A model generated the notes under the pieces. The model was not told the DNA's origin. It did not search any database and worked only from the letters and a program-made list of their open reading frames with translations. From contig BOKF01000034.1 in the NCBI GenBank assembly GCA_016860845.1, positions 28,123-92,122 on the forward strand: a stretch of DNA of 64,000 nucleotides, written 5' to 3'. The position numbers and the translations under genes were made by a program. Below are positions 34,847 to 44,615 of the stretch, piece by piece (the stretch's first letter is position 1; each line of letters opens with the position of its first letter). The DNA comes from Chloroflexota bacterium (lineage in GTDB: Bacteria; Chloroflexota; Anaerolineae; 4572-78; J111).

Positions 34847-35977
34847 CTATTGTTCTGCCGCAATCTGCACCTGCTGGGGAAAAGTTACCCGGCTGGGATC
34901 GCCATCGGAGATGTAATATTCGTGAGGCTTCTGCTCAAAATAGGTCAGCCAATGATCCAGCGATGTAACCGTCACTTCCAACCGGGAGACATGAAAAGGC
35001 TCAAAGGTTTTATCAAAGGGTGACACATTGGGTCCGCCCCATGCCGCAGCATTGCCGGCGTAACTATAGCTATAATCACCCCATTGGCCTGTCTTTAAAA
35101 AATCCAGGGTGTAGGGGAAGCCGCCAAAAGGCACCGACAAACTCTGGACTTTATAGCCCGGCGCCATTTCCTCAATGACGTGCTGGCTCACTGCCAGTTC
35201 CCAATAGATGCGCTCCGCCGTTGCCACCGATAGGTCGGCGTGACTCACGGTATGGCTGCCGACTTCCATCCCCAGGTCAACCAACACTTGAATTTTTTCT
35301 TTGGCTAGCTCCGATTGCCCAAAAACAGAATAGTAATTGGCGTTATCATTACCCAAAACAAAAAAGGTGGCGCGGGTAGGCCAATCATTAACGTGCTGAT
35401 GATGAAAATTTAAAATAATCCCAACAGCGCTATCGGCGTCTATGGTGCGATCAGCCAGCACCCGAAATTGGCTGATGTCGGAGTCGTCGAAGGTAAGGGC
35501 AATGGGTTTTTTACCGGGGGGGACATCGGGCAAGCCGCGAATAATGTCAATAAAATTAACCGGATAGTAACCTTCTTGGTAAAGCCGCTCCAAATCGGCG
35601 CGGAGATTATCAGGAGTACGCTGGTAACGCTGCTCCGGGTAGCCAATGCGGTGATATTCCAGAACCATCACTTTGCCTAATTCATTGGCGCCGGCAAAAT
35701 AAGGGGCCGGGCCAGGCTGTAAAGTTGGCTGCGCGGCGGGCAGCACCAGCGAGCGCTGTCCTTCATTGAGCAGCATTTCACTGCGCGGGGTCGGCGTTAC
35801 AAAAACAATGCGCGGCTTGGAGGAAGTGGACTGCCCCCATTGCATGAGATTACAGGCAACCAGGGTTAACCCCATCAAGCTCAACAGGACAGGCCAGATA
35901 CGTCCGGGCAGGCGAGCGTTTACCTTTGATTGTGACCGGGGATTGGCAGCAGAAATGCTCGGCATGGGCGCTTTCAC
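34847..35977 (-). CDS. Polysaccharide deacetylase family lipoprotein
   Basis: 376 residues. N-terminal hydrophobic stretch with a lipobox (GLTLVACNLMQ; Cys near residue 42) predicts an anchored extracytoplasmic protein. The NodB domain begins MVLEYHRIG and has motif 1 IALTFDDSDISQF, motif 2 EVGSHTVSHADLS and a later LSVPFGGFPYT. The metal ligands (Asp and two His) are present, unlike in the protein at 4865-6151. It probably deacetylates an extracellular glycan or peptidoglycan. Convergent with selB and divergent from the sulfate-activation operon. Confidence 0.88.
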   Translation of the reverse strand: MKAPMPSISAANPRSQSKVNARLPGRIWPVLLSLMGLTLVACNLMQWGQSTSSKPRIVFVTPTPRSEMLLNEGQRSLVLPAAQPTLQPGPAPYFAGANELGKVMVLEYHRIGYPEQRYQRTPDNLRADLERLYQEGYYPVNFIDIIRGLPDVPPGKKPIALTFDDSDISQFRVLADRTIDADSAVGIILNFHHQHVNDWPTRATFFVLGNDNANYYSVFGQSELAKEKIQVLVDLGMEVGSHTVSHADLSVATAERIYWELAVSQHVIEEMAPGYKVQSLSVPFGGFPYTLDFLKTGQWGDYSYSYAGNAAAWGGPNVSPFDKTFEPFHVSRLEVTVTSLDHWLTYFEQKPHEYYISDGDPSRVTFPQQVQIAAEQ

Positions 35978-36051
35978 GGAGTTATTTTATGACAAATTTA
36001 CATAAAACACAAACGGACTACATAAATTTCACGATTCAAAATTTTGACGCC

Positions 36052-36085
36052 TTCAAACTTGCTTCAAACTTCGTCATGTTATAAT
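36052..36085 (+). promoter_or_regulatory. Predicted activated promoter, TTCAAAC direct-repeat type (site C)
   Basis: TTCAAAC (36052-36058), 4 bases, TTCAAAC (36063-36069), 10 bases, TATAAT (36080-36085), with TG one base before the -10 (extended -10). The surrounding 10-base repeat CTTCAAACTT is exact. Same geometry as sites A and B. It would drive cysD-cysNC and, if no terminator intervenes, the genes up to sat-cysC. Confidence 0.78.
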
Positions 36086-36134
36086 CTGCCTGAGTGTTAG
36101 TAAAGCAAAACCAGAAAAATGAGGTTTACCCTTG

Positions 36135-37043
36135 ATGAATGTATCCTATCTTCGTTCCCATTTAAAGCAGTTAGAGTCTGAAGCCATCTATGTGATGCGT
36201 GAAGTTGCCGCTCAATTTGAGCGCCCTGTTCTCCTTTTCTCCGGCGGCAAAGACTCGATTGTGATGGCCCATCTGGCCCAAAAAGCCTTTTACCCGGGGA
36301 AGATCCCATTCCCCTTGTTACACATTGACACCGGCCACAATTTCCCCGAAACTCTGACTTTTCGTGATGAAATGGTTGAGCGCATCGGCGTGCGTTTAAT
36401 TGTGCGCTATGTGCAGGACTCGATTGACCAGGGCCGGGTGGTCGAGGAGACCGGCCCGTATGCCAGCCGCAACGGCCTGCAAACCGTTACCCTGCTCGAC
36501 GCGCTGGCCGAGTTCAAATTTGAAGCGGCCTTGGGCGGAGCGCGGCGTGACGAGGAAAAGGCCCGGGCCAAAGAACGGTTCTTCTCCCACCGCGACGCTT
36601 TTGGCCAGTGGGACCCTAAAAACCAGCGGCCCGAACTGTGGAACCTGTACAACGGCCGGAAACAGCCTAACGAAAGTTTCCGGGTTTTCCCTCTGAGCAA
36701 TTGGACAGAGCTGGACATCTGGCAGTACATCCAGACCGAAAAAATACCGCTTCCGTCGCTTTACTTCTCCCACCGGCGCGATGTTATTCGCCGGGACGGC
36801 ACGCTCCTGGCTGCCTCGGATGTGGTGCGCCCGGTGGGCAGCGAGGAAGTTGAAAACAAAATTATTCGCTTCCGCACCATTGGCGATATGACCTGCACCG
36901 GCGCTGTCGAGTCGCACGCTTCCAGCCTGGCCGATATTATTCAAGAAGTGGCTTCGGCCCGTATTACCGAGCGTGGAGCCAGAGCGGATGACAAACGCTC
37001 CGAGTCGGCTATGGAAGATCGCAAAAAGCAAGGTTATTTCTAA
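36135..37043 (+). CDS. cysD: Sulfate adenylyltransferase subunit 2
   Basis: Catalytic subunit of heterodimeric ATP sulfurylase, making adenosine 5'-phosphosulfate (APS) from ATP and sulfate with the CysN GTPase. PP-loop ATPase motif is LLFSGGKDSIVMAHLA near residue 34; LLHIDTGHNFPET and SNWTELDIWQYI are further family signatures. 302 residues is normal. GAGG at 36121-36124 is 10 bases from this ATG and 7 from a TTG at 36132, so the TTG start is also possible. First gene of the sulfate-activation operon behind promoter site C. Confidence 0.95.
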   Translation: MNVSYLRSHLKQLESEAIYVMREVAAQFERPVLLFSGGKDSIVMAHLAQKAFYPGKIPFPLLHIDTGHNFPETLTFRDEMVERIGVRLIVRYVQDSIDQGRVVEETGPYASRNGLQTVTLLDALAEFKFEAALGGARRDEEKARAKERFFSHRDAFGQWDPKNQRPELWNLYNGRKQPNESFRVFPLSNWTELDIWQYIQTEKIPLPSLYFSHRRDVIRRDGTLLAASDVVRPVGSEEVENKIIRFRTIGDMTCTGAVESHASSLADIIQEVASARITERGARADDKRSESAMEDRKKQGYF

Positions 37044-37102
37044 TAGAATTTGCCGTATTGGAGTGTCAAAGCAAAGCTTTGCTACTCCTTATCTAAATTA
37101 CT

Positions 37103-39103
37103 ATGGGGTTTTCAAAGAATATGTTATCAGAAGAAACAACGACAGCTACACAAGTAAGCTTGACCGGAAAAGCAAGCGAGTCGCCCGAATCGCTTGACTC
37201 CATTGAGCTGCTCCGTTTTACCACCGCCGGCAGCGTTGACGACGGCAAAAGCACCCTGATTGGCCGTTTATTGTACGACTCGAAAGCTATTTTTGAGGAT
37301 CAAATGGAAGCCGTGCAGCGGGCCAGCCACGAACGCGGTGACGAGTATGTAGACCTGGCCTTGCTGACCGACGGGCTGCGGGCCGAACGAGAGCAGAAAA
37401 TTACCATTGATGTCGCCTATCGTTATTTTGCCACGCCCAAGCGTAAATTTATCATTGCCGACACCCCAGGCCACATCCAATACACCCGCAACATGGTCAC
37501 CGGCGCTTCTACAGCCGAGCTGGCCATTATCCTGATTGACGCCCGCAAAGGAGTTGTGACTCAATCCAAGCGGCACGGCTTTCTGGCCACTCTGCTCCAT
37601 ATTCCTCACCTGGTCGTCGCCGTCAACAAGATGGACCTGGTGGATTACGAGCAAGAAATTTTCGATCAGATTATAGCCGATTACAAAGATTTCGCGGCCA
37701 AACTGTCAGTCCAGGACATCGTTTTTATTCCAATCTCGGCCCTTAAAGGCGACAATGTTGTTGAGAAAAGTGCAAACATGCCCTGGTACGACGGTTCGAC
37801 CTTGCTGCACCACCTGGAAAACGTCAACGTCGGCGGGAGTCGAAACCTGGTGGATTTCCGTTTTCCGGTCCAGACCGTGATTCGGCCCAACCAGAATTTC
37901 CGGGGCTTCGCCGGGCAAATTGCCTCTGGCCGCATCGCCCCCGGCGAAGAGGTGGTTGTCTTTCCTTCCGGCCTGGGCAGCCGGATCAAATCAGTCGTCA
38001 CTTTTGAGGGTGAGCAGGCCGAGGCGGTCGCCGGCGATTCGGTCATCCTGACTCTGGCCGATGAAATTGACATCAGCCGGGGCGATATGATTGTCCGCAC
38101 CCACAACCTGCCCCAAAAGAGCAACCAGGTAGATGCGGTTATCTGCTGGATGAGCGAAACGCCCATGAACCCGCAGGGCACTTTCTGGCTGCAACACACC
38201 ACCCGCGTGGTCAAAGCCTTTATCTCGGAACTGAACTACAAAATTGATGTGGACACCATGCACCGCGAACGCAGCGAGTCCTTATCGCTCAACGAGATTG
38301 GCCGGGTGCAAATTACGACTACCCATCCCCTCTTCTTTGACCGCTACGAAATCAACCGCAATACCGGCAGCTTCATCCTGATTGACCCGTACACCAACAC
38401 GACCGTCGCCGCCGGGATGATTCGCGGCCGGTCGCGGAGCATCAGCGACCTGGTTGAAACAGCGCCTGAACCGGCCAGTCGCCCTTCCATCGAACGGCGC
38501 AAGTCAACGGATGTGGTTTGGGAATTTGGCGGTGTAACCCTGGAAATGCGGGAGAAGCACAACGAGCACAAGGGGGCCGTGCTCTGGTTTACCGGGCTGT
38601 CCGGTTCAGGCAAATCAACCGTTGCCAAAAAGCTGGAGCAGGTCTTGTTTGAGCGGAACTGCCATACTTTCTTTCTGGACGGCGATAACCTGCGGCATGG
38701 CCTCAACGGCGACCTGGGCTTTTCCGACGCCGACCGCAACGAGAATATTCGCCGCGCGGCAGAAGTGGCCCGCCTGGGCTTTGGGCACGGCAACATTGTC
38801 CTGTGCAGTTTCATCTCGCCCTTCCAGAGCGAACGGGATTTTGCCCGGTCCATCCTGCCCGAAGGTCGCTTCTTTGAGATATTCGTCAAGTGCGACCTGG
38901 AAGTGTGCAAACGCCGCGACCCCAAGGGCCTATACGCCAAAGCCCTGCGCGGCGAAATCAAGAACTTCACCGGCATCTCCTCACCCTACGAGGAACCCCA
39001 GGCCCCGGAAATTGTCGTCGAGACCGACCTGCGCAGCACCGAGGAAATCGTCGAGCAGATCATCAACGAGCTGGAAGCGCGGGGGATTTTGCCTTCCACA
39101 TAA
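37103..39103 (+). CDS. cysNC: Bifunctional sulfate adenylyltransferase subunit 1 / APS kinase
   Basis: 666 residues. The N-terminal CysN GTPase (residues of about 30-450) has GSVDDGKSTLIGRLL, ADTPGHIQYTRNM and NKMD. The C-terminal APS kinase (about 475-660) has the P-loop GLSGSGKST, an intact FLDGDNLRHGLN and FTGISSPYE. Together with CysD it makes APS and then PAPS, the donor for sulfotransferases and, in assimilation, for reduction. No PAPS reductase lies nearby, which points toward sulfation, though reduction genes could be elsewhere. An internal ATG (MLSEET) 18 bases downstream is an alternative start; neither start has a strong ribosome binding site. Confidence 0.95.
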   Translation: MGFSKNMLSEETTTATQVSLTGKASESPESLDSIELLRFTTAGSVDDGKSTLIGRLLYDSKAIFEDQMEAVQRASHERGDEYVDLALLTDGLRAEREQKITIDVAYRYFATPKRKFIIADTPGHIQYTRNMVTGASTAELAIILIDARKGVVTQSKRHGFLATLLHIPHLVVAVNKMDLVDYEQEIFDQIIADYKDFAAKLSVQDIVFIPISALKGDNVVEKSANMPWYDGSTLLHHLENVNVGGSRNLVDFRFPVQTVIRPNQNFRGFAGQIASGRIAPGEEVVVFPSGLGSRIKSVVTFEGEQAEAVAGDSVILTLADEIDISRGDMIVRTHNLPQKSNQVDAVICWMSETPMNPQGTFWLQHTTRVVKAFISELNYKIDVDTMHRERSESLSLNEIGRVQITTTHPLFFDRYEINRNTGSFILIDPYTNTTVAAGMIRGRSRSISDLVETAPEPASRPSIERRKSTDVVWEFGGVTLEMREKHNEHKGAVLWFTGLSGSGKSTVAKKLEQVLFERNCHTFFLDGDNLRHGLNGDLGFSDADRNENIRRAAEVARLGFGHGNIVLCSFISPFQSERDFARSILPEGRFFEIFVKCDLEVCKRRDPKGLYAKALRGEIKNFTGISSPYEEPQAPEIVVETDLRSTEEIVEQIINELEARGILPST

Positions 39104-39110
39104 AGCTGGA

Positions 39111-39218
39111 GCAGACTGAAGTCTGTAGAGGATTTTTGATAGTGACGGATATCCATCTGTCACTCGTATAGTCCGATGTCCATCGGCCAAGTAGCCGTTA
39201 CGGATAAATATCCGTAAC
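39111..39218. repeat. REP-type palindromes upstream of the RAYT gene
   Basis: A cluster of stem-loops: CAGACT/AGTCTG (39112-39125, 2-base loop), GTGACGGAT/ATCTGTCAC (39142-39163, one mismatch), CCGATG/CATCGG (39173-39186), and GTTACGGATA/TATCCGTAAC around AA (39197-39218). The first and last also occur, with the same linking sequence, downstream of the transposase gene. Confidence 0.82.
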
Positions 39219-39233
39219 GAGCATGGGCTGCTG

Positions 39234-39776
39234 ATGCGATCAACATACAGAATCACCCCTGAAAGTAATATCTACTTCATTACCACCAGCACGCGGCTGT
39301 GGGTCCCCATTCTGTTTAATGAAACCATCTTCAAAATTTTGCTGGATAGTCTCAAATATTGCCAGAAAAACAAAGAATTAAAGCTGCACGCTTATGTCAT
39401 TATGACCAACCACCTCCATGCCATTGTTAGTCACAACAACCACGATCAAATTCCAAATGTGGTACGTGACTTTAAACGGCACACCGCCACTGAAATCAAG
39501 AATTATTTACAGGATTTGGGTGATTTCAGCCAGCTATTTTGGATCAAGCTTTTCCACAACAAAGAACGAGGCGACAATCGAATTTGGCAAGAAGGCTATC
39601 ATCCGATAGCCATCAAAAGCGCGGCCTTTTTTGAGCAAAAATTGAATTACATTCATTTCAACCCGGTTAAAAAGGGATTTGTGGAGCAGCCGGAACATTG
39701 GAAGTATTCCAGCGCCCGAAACTATTTGCTGGGGGATGAGAGTTTGATTGTGATTGATCGGTTGGAGGAATTTTGA
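39234..39776 (+). CDS. REP-associated tyrosine transposase (RAYT, IS200/IS605-like)
   Basis: 180-residue Y1-type single-strand DNA transposase domesticated with REP sequences. The HUH motif is in MTNHLHAIV near residue 60. The catalytic Tyr is in KLNYIHFNPVK near residue 143, and EQPEHWKYSSARNY is the usual end region. Such proteins cut REP hairpins and are thought to spread them. It is flanked on both sides by the same two palindromes and lies between cysNC and sat-cysC in operon orientation. No terminal repeats of an ordinary insertion sequence are seen. Confidence 0.9.
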   Translation: MRSTYRITPESNIYFITTSTRLWVPILFNETIFKILLDSLKYCQKNKELKLHAYVIMTNHLHAIVSHNNHDQIPNVVRDFKRHTATEIKNYLQDLGDFSQLFWIKLFHNKERGDNRIWQEGYHPIAIKSAAFFEQKLNYIHFNPVKKGFVEQPEHWKYSSARNYLLGDESLIVIDRLEEF

Positions 39777-39811
39777 GACCGTCTTTCAGCTTGTTGCCGT
39801 AGGTGGTTGAA

Positions 39812-41787
<1,976 letters not shown>

Positions 41788-41888
41788 AATGATAAGTCTC
41801 TAAAATGGACTGGAAGGTTGGAGGATTGGAGGGCTGGATAAAGTAGTAAGCCGCCATCCAGTCTCTCCCCATTTGGGGGTCAAAAATA

Positions 41889-42233
41889 TTAGGAGGTTGC
41901 CTGCGGACTTTTTTCCCGCAGAAACTCAAACGAGTAAATCCCGACATTGTGCCCGTCGGCCCAGAAAAATTGCAGGGCATAATTGCCGACCATCTCCACG
42001 GGCCGTTCTGCCCGCAGTTTCGCTTTAGTAACAATTTGGTCGGGTTTCAAAATGCGCAGCGGGTCTTGATTGCGGCGCTGGGCATTACATGTGGCGCAGG
42101 GGCAGATCTGGCGCAGGTAATCCAGCGGGTAGACGCTGCGATACTCATCGGCCCAGGTAATCCGCACCTGGCGCTGCTTGAGGTCAACTTCGATGTTGCG
42201 GGGGGTTTTTTGTTCGAGAGTTAAAGTATTCAT
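41889..42233 (-). CDS. DUF971 domain protein
   Basis: About 114 residues. RNIEVDLKQRQVRITWADE followed by YPLDYLRQICPCATC, RILKPDQIV and YALQFFWADGHNVGIYSFEFLR is the DUF971 fold, also found at the N-terminus of gamma-butyrobetaine hydroxylases and associated with iron-sulfur assembly proteins. The Cys pair CPCATC could bind metal. I prefer the ATG at 42233 (MNTLTLEQ); a reading to 42281 adds 16 unconserved residues. Stand-alone gene; its precise role is unknown. The 229 bases between it and sat-cysC hold the inverted-repeat element and a GGA-rich low-complexity stretch. Confidence 0.85.
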   Translation of the reverse strand: MNTLTLEQKTPRNIEVDLKQRQVRITWADEYRSVYPLDYLRQICPCATCNAQRRNQDPLRILKPDQIVTKAKLRAERPVEMVGNYALQFFWADGHNVGIYSFEFLREKSPQATS

Positions 42234-42326
42234 AGCTTCTAATGCCAGACCCAACTCCTGATTATTTGCACAATTCTGCACCTGATTTTAGCCCACGCCC
42301 CTCATATTTACAAAAGGTTACTGCTC

Positions 42327-42386
42327 AGGTGACTGGCGCTTTCCTCCTTATTAAGACGATCGGCGCTAACCAAGTGCCAGTCACCT
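42327..42386. repeat. Inverted repeat AGGTGACTGGCRCTT, copy 1
   Basis: AGGTGACTGGCGCTT (42327-42341) faces AAGTGCCAGTCACCT (42372-42386), 14 of 15 complementary. A second copy at 52700-52746 has perfect arms. The loops differ in length and sequence except for CTAAC/TTAACCAAGTG next to the right arm. Confidence 0.8.
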
Positions 42387-42419
42387 TTAGTCTAAAGTTA
42401 CTACAAAAGTGCAAGAATC

Positions 42420-42459
42420 AAAAAGACTCCGGACAGCCAACCATCGGGAGTCCTTTTTT
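42420..42459 (-). terminator. Bidirectional rho-independent terminator
   Basis: GACTCC (42425-42430) pairs with GGAGTC (42447-42452). Six T follow on the plus strand, and five A precede it, giving five U on the minus strand. It would end the DUF305 transcript. Confidence 0.75.
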
Positions 42460-42566
42460 ACTCGGCCTGCTCTCTTAAGAGCGAAAGCCGCTAAATGAAC
42501 GGTCTCATTTCTCTGCCTGAATTTTCGTACCTCCGCCGGAGAAGGTTAGATATATCTGCTATGTTC

Positions 42567-43007
42567 TTATCGAGAACGCTCAAGAATAGCCTTCATCTGG
42601 GCAATTTCCTCCTCCTGCGCCTTGACGATTTGTTCGCACAGATGGACGATTTCCGAGTCGGTAATATCCGAGCGTTGGCACATCAGAATTGCGCTTGAAT
42701 GATGGGGAATCATTGACCGAAGAAACTGATCATTCCCCACCGGTGTTTGTGTGCGGGCCAGGTAAAAGGTGAGAATCAATAATCCGCTGAAGGCGGCAAT
42801 GAGCATGTAGTTTAGTTTTTTGTTCTCATACATCGAACGCATCACCAACAGCATAACAATGACCATTGGAGCGGCCATTATCAGCGCCATATATAATCTG
42901 TTGATGTTGAGATACAGATGATCAATTGTGTCAATCATTACATACGTGAGCAAGTACATTATGACTGCATTAATCGAAATTGCGAGCGCAAGCTTCTTGT
43001 ACATCAT
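42567..43007 (-). CDS. DUF305 membrane protein
   Basis: 146 residues with three hydrophobic segments (near 7-28, 38-58 and 69-87) and a C-terminal DUF305 region: SMIPHHSSAILMC and IVKAQEEEIAQMKAIL. DUF305 proteins carry conserved HH and Met/His residues and often travel with copper or heavy-metal genes, but no such neighbours are seen. A metal-related function is therefore a family-level guess. Divergent to nothing nearby; it is followed by the terminator at 42420-42459. Confidence 0.85.
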   Translation of the reverse strand: MMYKKLALAISINAVIMYLLTYVMIDTIDHLYLNINRLYMALIMAAPMVIVMLLVMRSMYENKKLNYMLIAAFSGLLILTFYLARTQTPVGNDQFLRSMIPHHSSAILMCQRSDITDSEIVHLCEQIVKAQEEEIAQMKAILERSR

Positions 43008-43150
43008 ATCTATCTTTCTCCCTTGTTCCAGTTTCCTTAAATTGTGCCCGAAAGCGCAGCGACTCTACCGGCGGCAACTCAAATGAACTTACCGCGACAC
43101 AAGAATACAGGTGTGGTCTAACTGTTTTTTATGGCCAGGCAAGGACTTCT

Positions 43151-43600
43151 TTACACGGATAAAGGGAGGGACTCCAACTCCGGCGGATGAGGAGAAGACA
43201 CGTAGGACAGCCATGCCGGCAAAAGCTGTTCTCGCTGGGCGCGGCCTTTAAGAAGTGTATCCACATGAATTTGGATGACCTCCGGCGTAACCGGTTTTAC
43301 CAAATAATCATTGGCTCCAGCCTTGATTGCCTGTAACATATGCTCCGGGGACTCCAGGGCCGTGTGGATAATGATCGGCGCATTCGAGACAGCGCGGATA
43401 CGGCGGCAGAGTTTCCAGCCATCTACCTCAGGCAGCATGATGTCAAGCAGGATCAGGTCCGGCTGAGATTTATGAAACTGCTGCAGGCCGCTTTCCCCAT
43501 CCAAAGCCGTCAGCACGCGATAACCGGCCGCCTCCAGAACTTGTTTAACGACCGACAAAGTAAAGGGATCACTATCAATTGCCAGAATTTTTTCCTTCAT
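43151..43600 (-). CDS. Single-domain response regulator
   Basis: 149 residues, a CheY-like receiver with no output domain. Phosphoacceptor Asp53 in LILLDIMLPEVDGW, acidic DSD at 9-11, Thr in IIIHTALES and Lys in YLVKPV form the full phosphorylation site. About 30 residues after the receiver carry no known domain. No cognate kinase is adjacent; the closest is the hybrid at 55036-56640. It probably acts by protein-protein interaction. It lacks a DNA-binding domain, so it cannot itself be the factor for the TTCAAAC promoters. Confidence 0.92.
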   Translation of the reverse strand: MKEKILAIDSDPFTLSVVKQVLEAAGYRVLTALDGESGLQQFHKSQPDLILLDIMLPEVDGWKLCRRIRAVSNAPIIIHTALESPEHMLQAIKAGANDYLVKPVTPEVIQIHVDTLLKGRAQREQLLPAWLSYVSSPHPPELESLPLSV

Positions 43601-43835
43601 CCCAGTTTTCCCCCTATCGAGTTTCCTTACATTATACGGTCAAGGAGGTGCTGTCACCATACTCGGCAAGGTGATTTTAGCAGGGCAGTAGAATTATCTT
43701 TAGGCCCAGATTTTTCATCCGGTAAGGCTATTGCCCATATCGCTCATAGCTGACTAGGAGAAGAAAGCGACAACTTTTGCTCTTTGCTTACCTTACCGTT
43801 AAAATACCCTTAAATGCTCGCTGGAGAGCGCATCT

Positions 43836-44615
43836 ATGAGCCACCCAAATACCTCTCAGCCCACGCCTTACAAAGGCCCCATCAAACGTGTTCAACTTTT
43901 TGTGACCTGCCTGGTAGACAACTTTTTCCCCGATGCCGGCTTTGCCGTCGTCAAGATTTTGGAGGAACTGGGCCTTGAGGTCGAATTTCCCCAGGCCCAG
44001 ACTTGCTGCGGCCAGCCGGCTTTTAACGGCGGCTTTTGGGACGACGCCCGGGCCATGGCTCGCCACACTCTCGACGTCCTCTCCCAAAACGCTGCCCCTA
44101 TCGTAGTGCCCTCCGGCTCCTGCGCCGACATGATTGTTCACCACTACCCCGAAATTCTGGCCGGCGACCCCACCTACGCCGCCAAAGCCAGGGATGTCGC
44201 CGGGCGCACCTATGAATTCAGCCAATTTTTAGTGGACATCTTGGGCGTGACCGACCTCCATAGCTGTGCCAGCGGCTGTTTGACCTACCATGCCTCCTGT
44301 CACGGCCTGCGCGGGATGGGTCTGAAAGAGCAGCCGCGCCAACTGCTCAGCCACGTCGAGGGCGCCGAATTTAAAGAACTGCCGGAGGCTGAAGCCTGCT
44401 GCGGCTTTGGCGGCCTTTTTGCCGTCAAGATGGGCGATATCTCCGGGGCGATTTTGCAGCGCAAACTGGACAACATCGAGGCCACCGGCGCAGATACGGT
44501 TGTCGGCGGGGACGTGAGCTGCCTGATGCACATTGCCGGCGGGCTGCGGCGGCGGGGCAGCCGGGTGCAGGTCAAGCATCTGGCCGAAGTGCTGGCGAGG
44601 ACAGGTAAAGAATGA
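43836..44615 (+). CDS. lutA: Lactate utilisation protein A-type Fe-S oxidoreductase
   Basis: 259 residues with two cysteine-rich CCG domains: AQTCCGQPAFN and EACCGFGGLF, plus HASCHGLRGM. Member of the LutA/YkgE/GlpC-type family, one of three subunits that oxidise L-lactate to pyruvate. The ATG at 43836 has GGAG upstream. The stop overlaps the lutB start by 4 bases. The last 15 or so residues of the upstream 235-base gap hold no gene. First gene of lutABC; a promoter is not obvious. Confidence 0.92.
   Translation: MSHPNTSQPTPYKGPIKRVQLFVTCLVDNFFPDAGFAVVKILEELGLEVEFPQAQTCCGQPAFNGGFWDDARAMARHTLDVLSQNAAPIVVPSGSCADMIVHHYPEILAGDPTYAAKARDVAGRTYEFSQFLVDILGVTDLHSCASGCLTYHASCHGLRGMGLKEQPRQLLSHVEGAEFKELPEAEACCGFGGLFAVKMGDISGAILQRKLDNIEATGADTVVGGDVSCLMHIAGGLRRRGSRVQVKHLAEVLARTGKE

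Larger units (their letters stand above)
42234..42566. other. Intergenic region with palindromic repeat and terminator
   Basis: No gene recognised. It contains an inverted repeat shared with 52700-52746 and the bidirectional terminator at 42420-42459. Confidence 0.7.

Noticed and set aside
43151..43600. Response regulator as the factor for the TTCAAAC promoters
   Set aside because: It has a receiver only and no DNA-binding domain.
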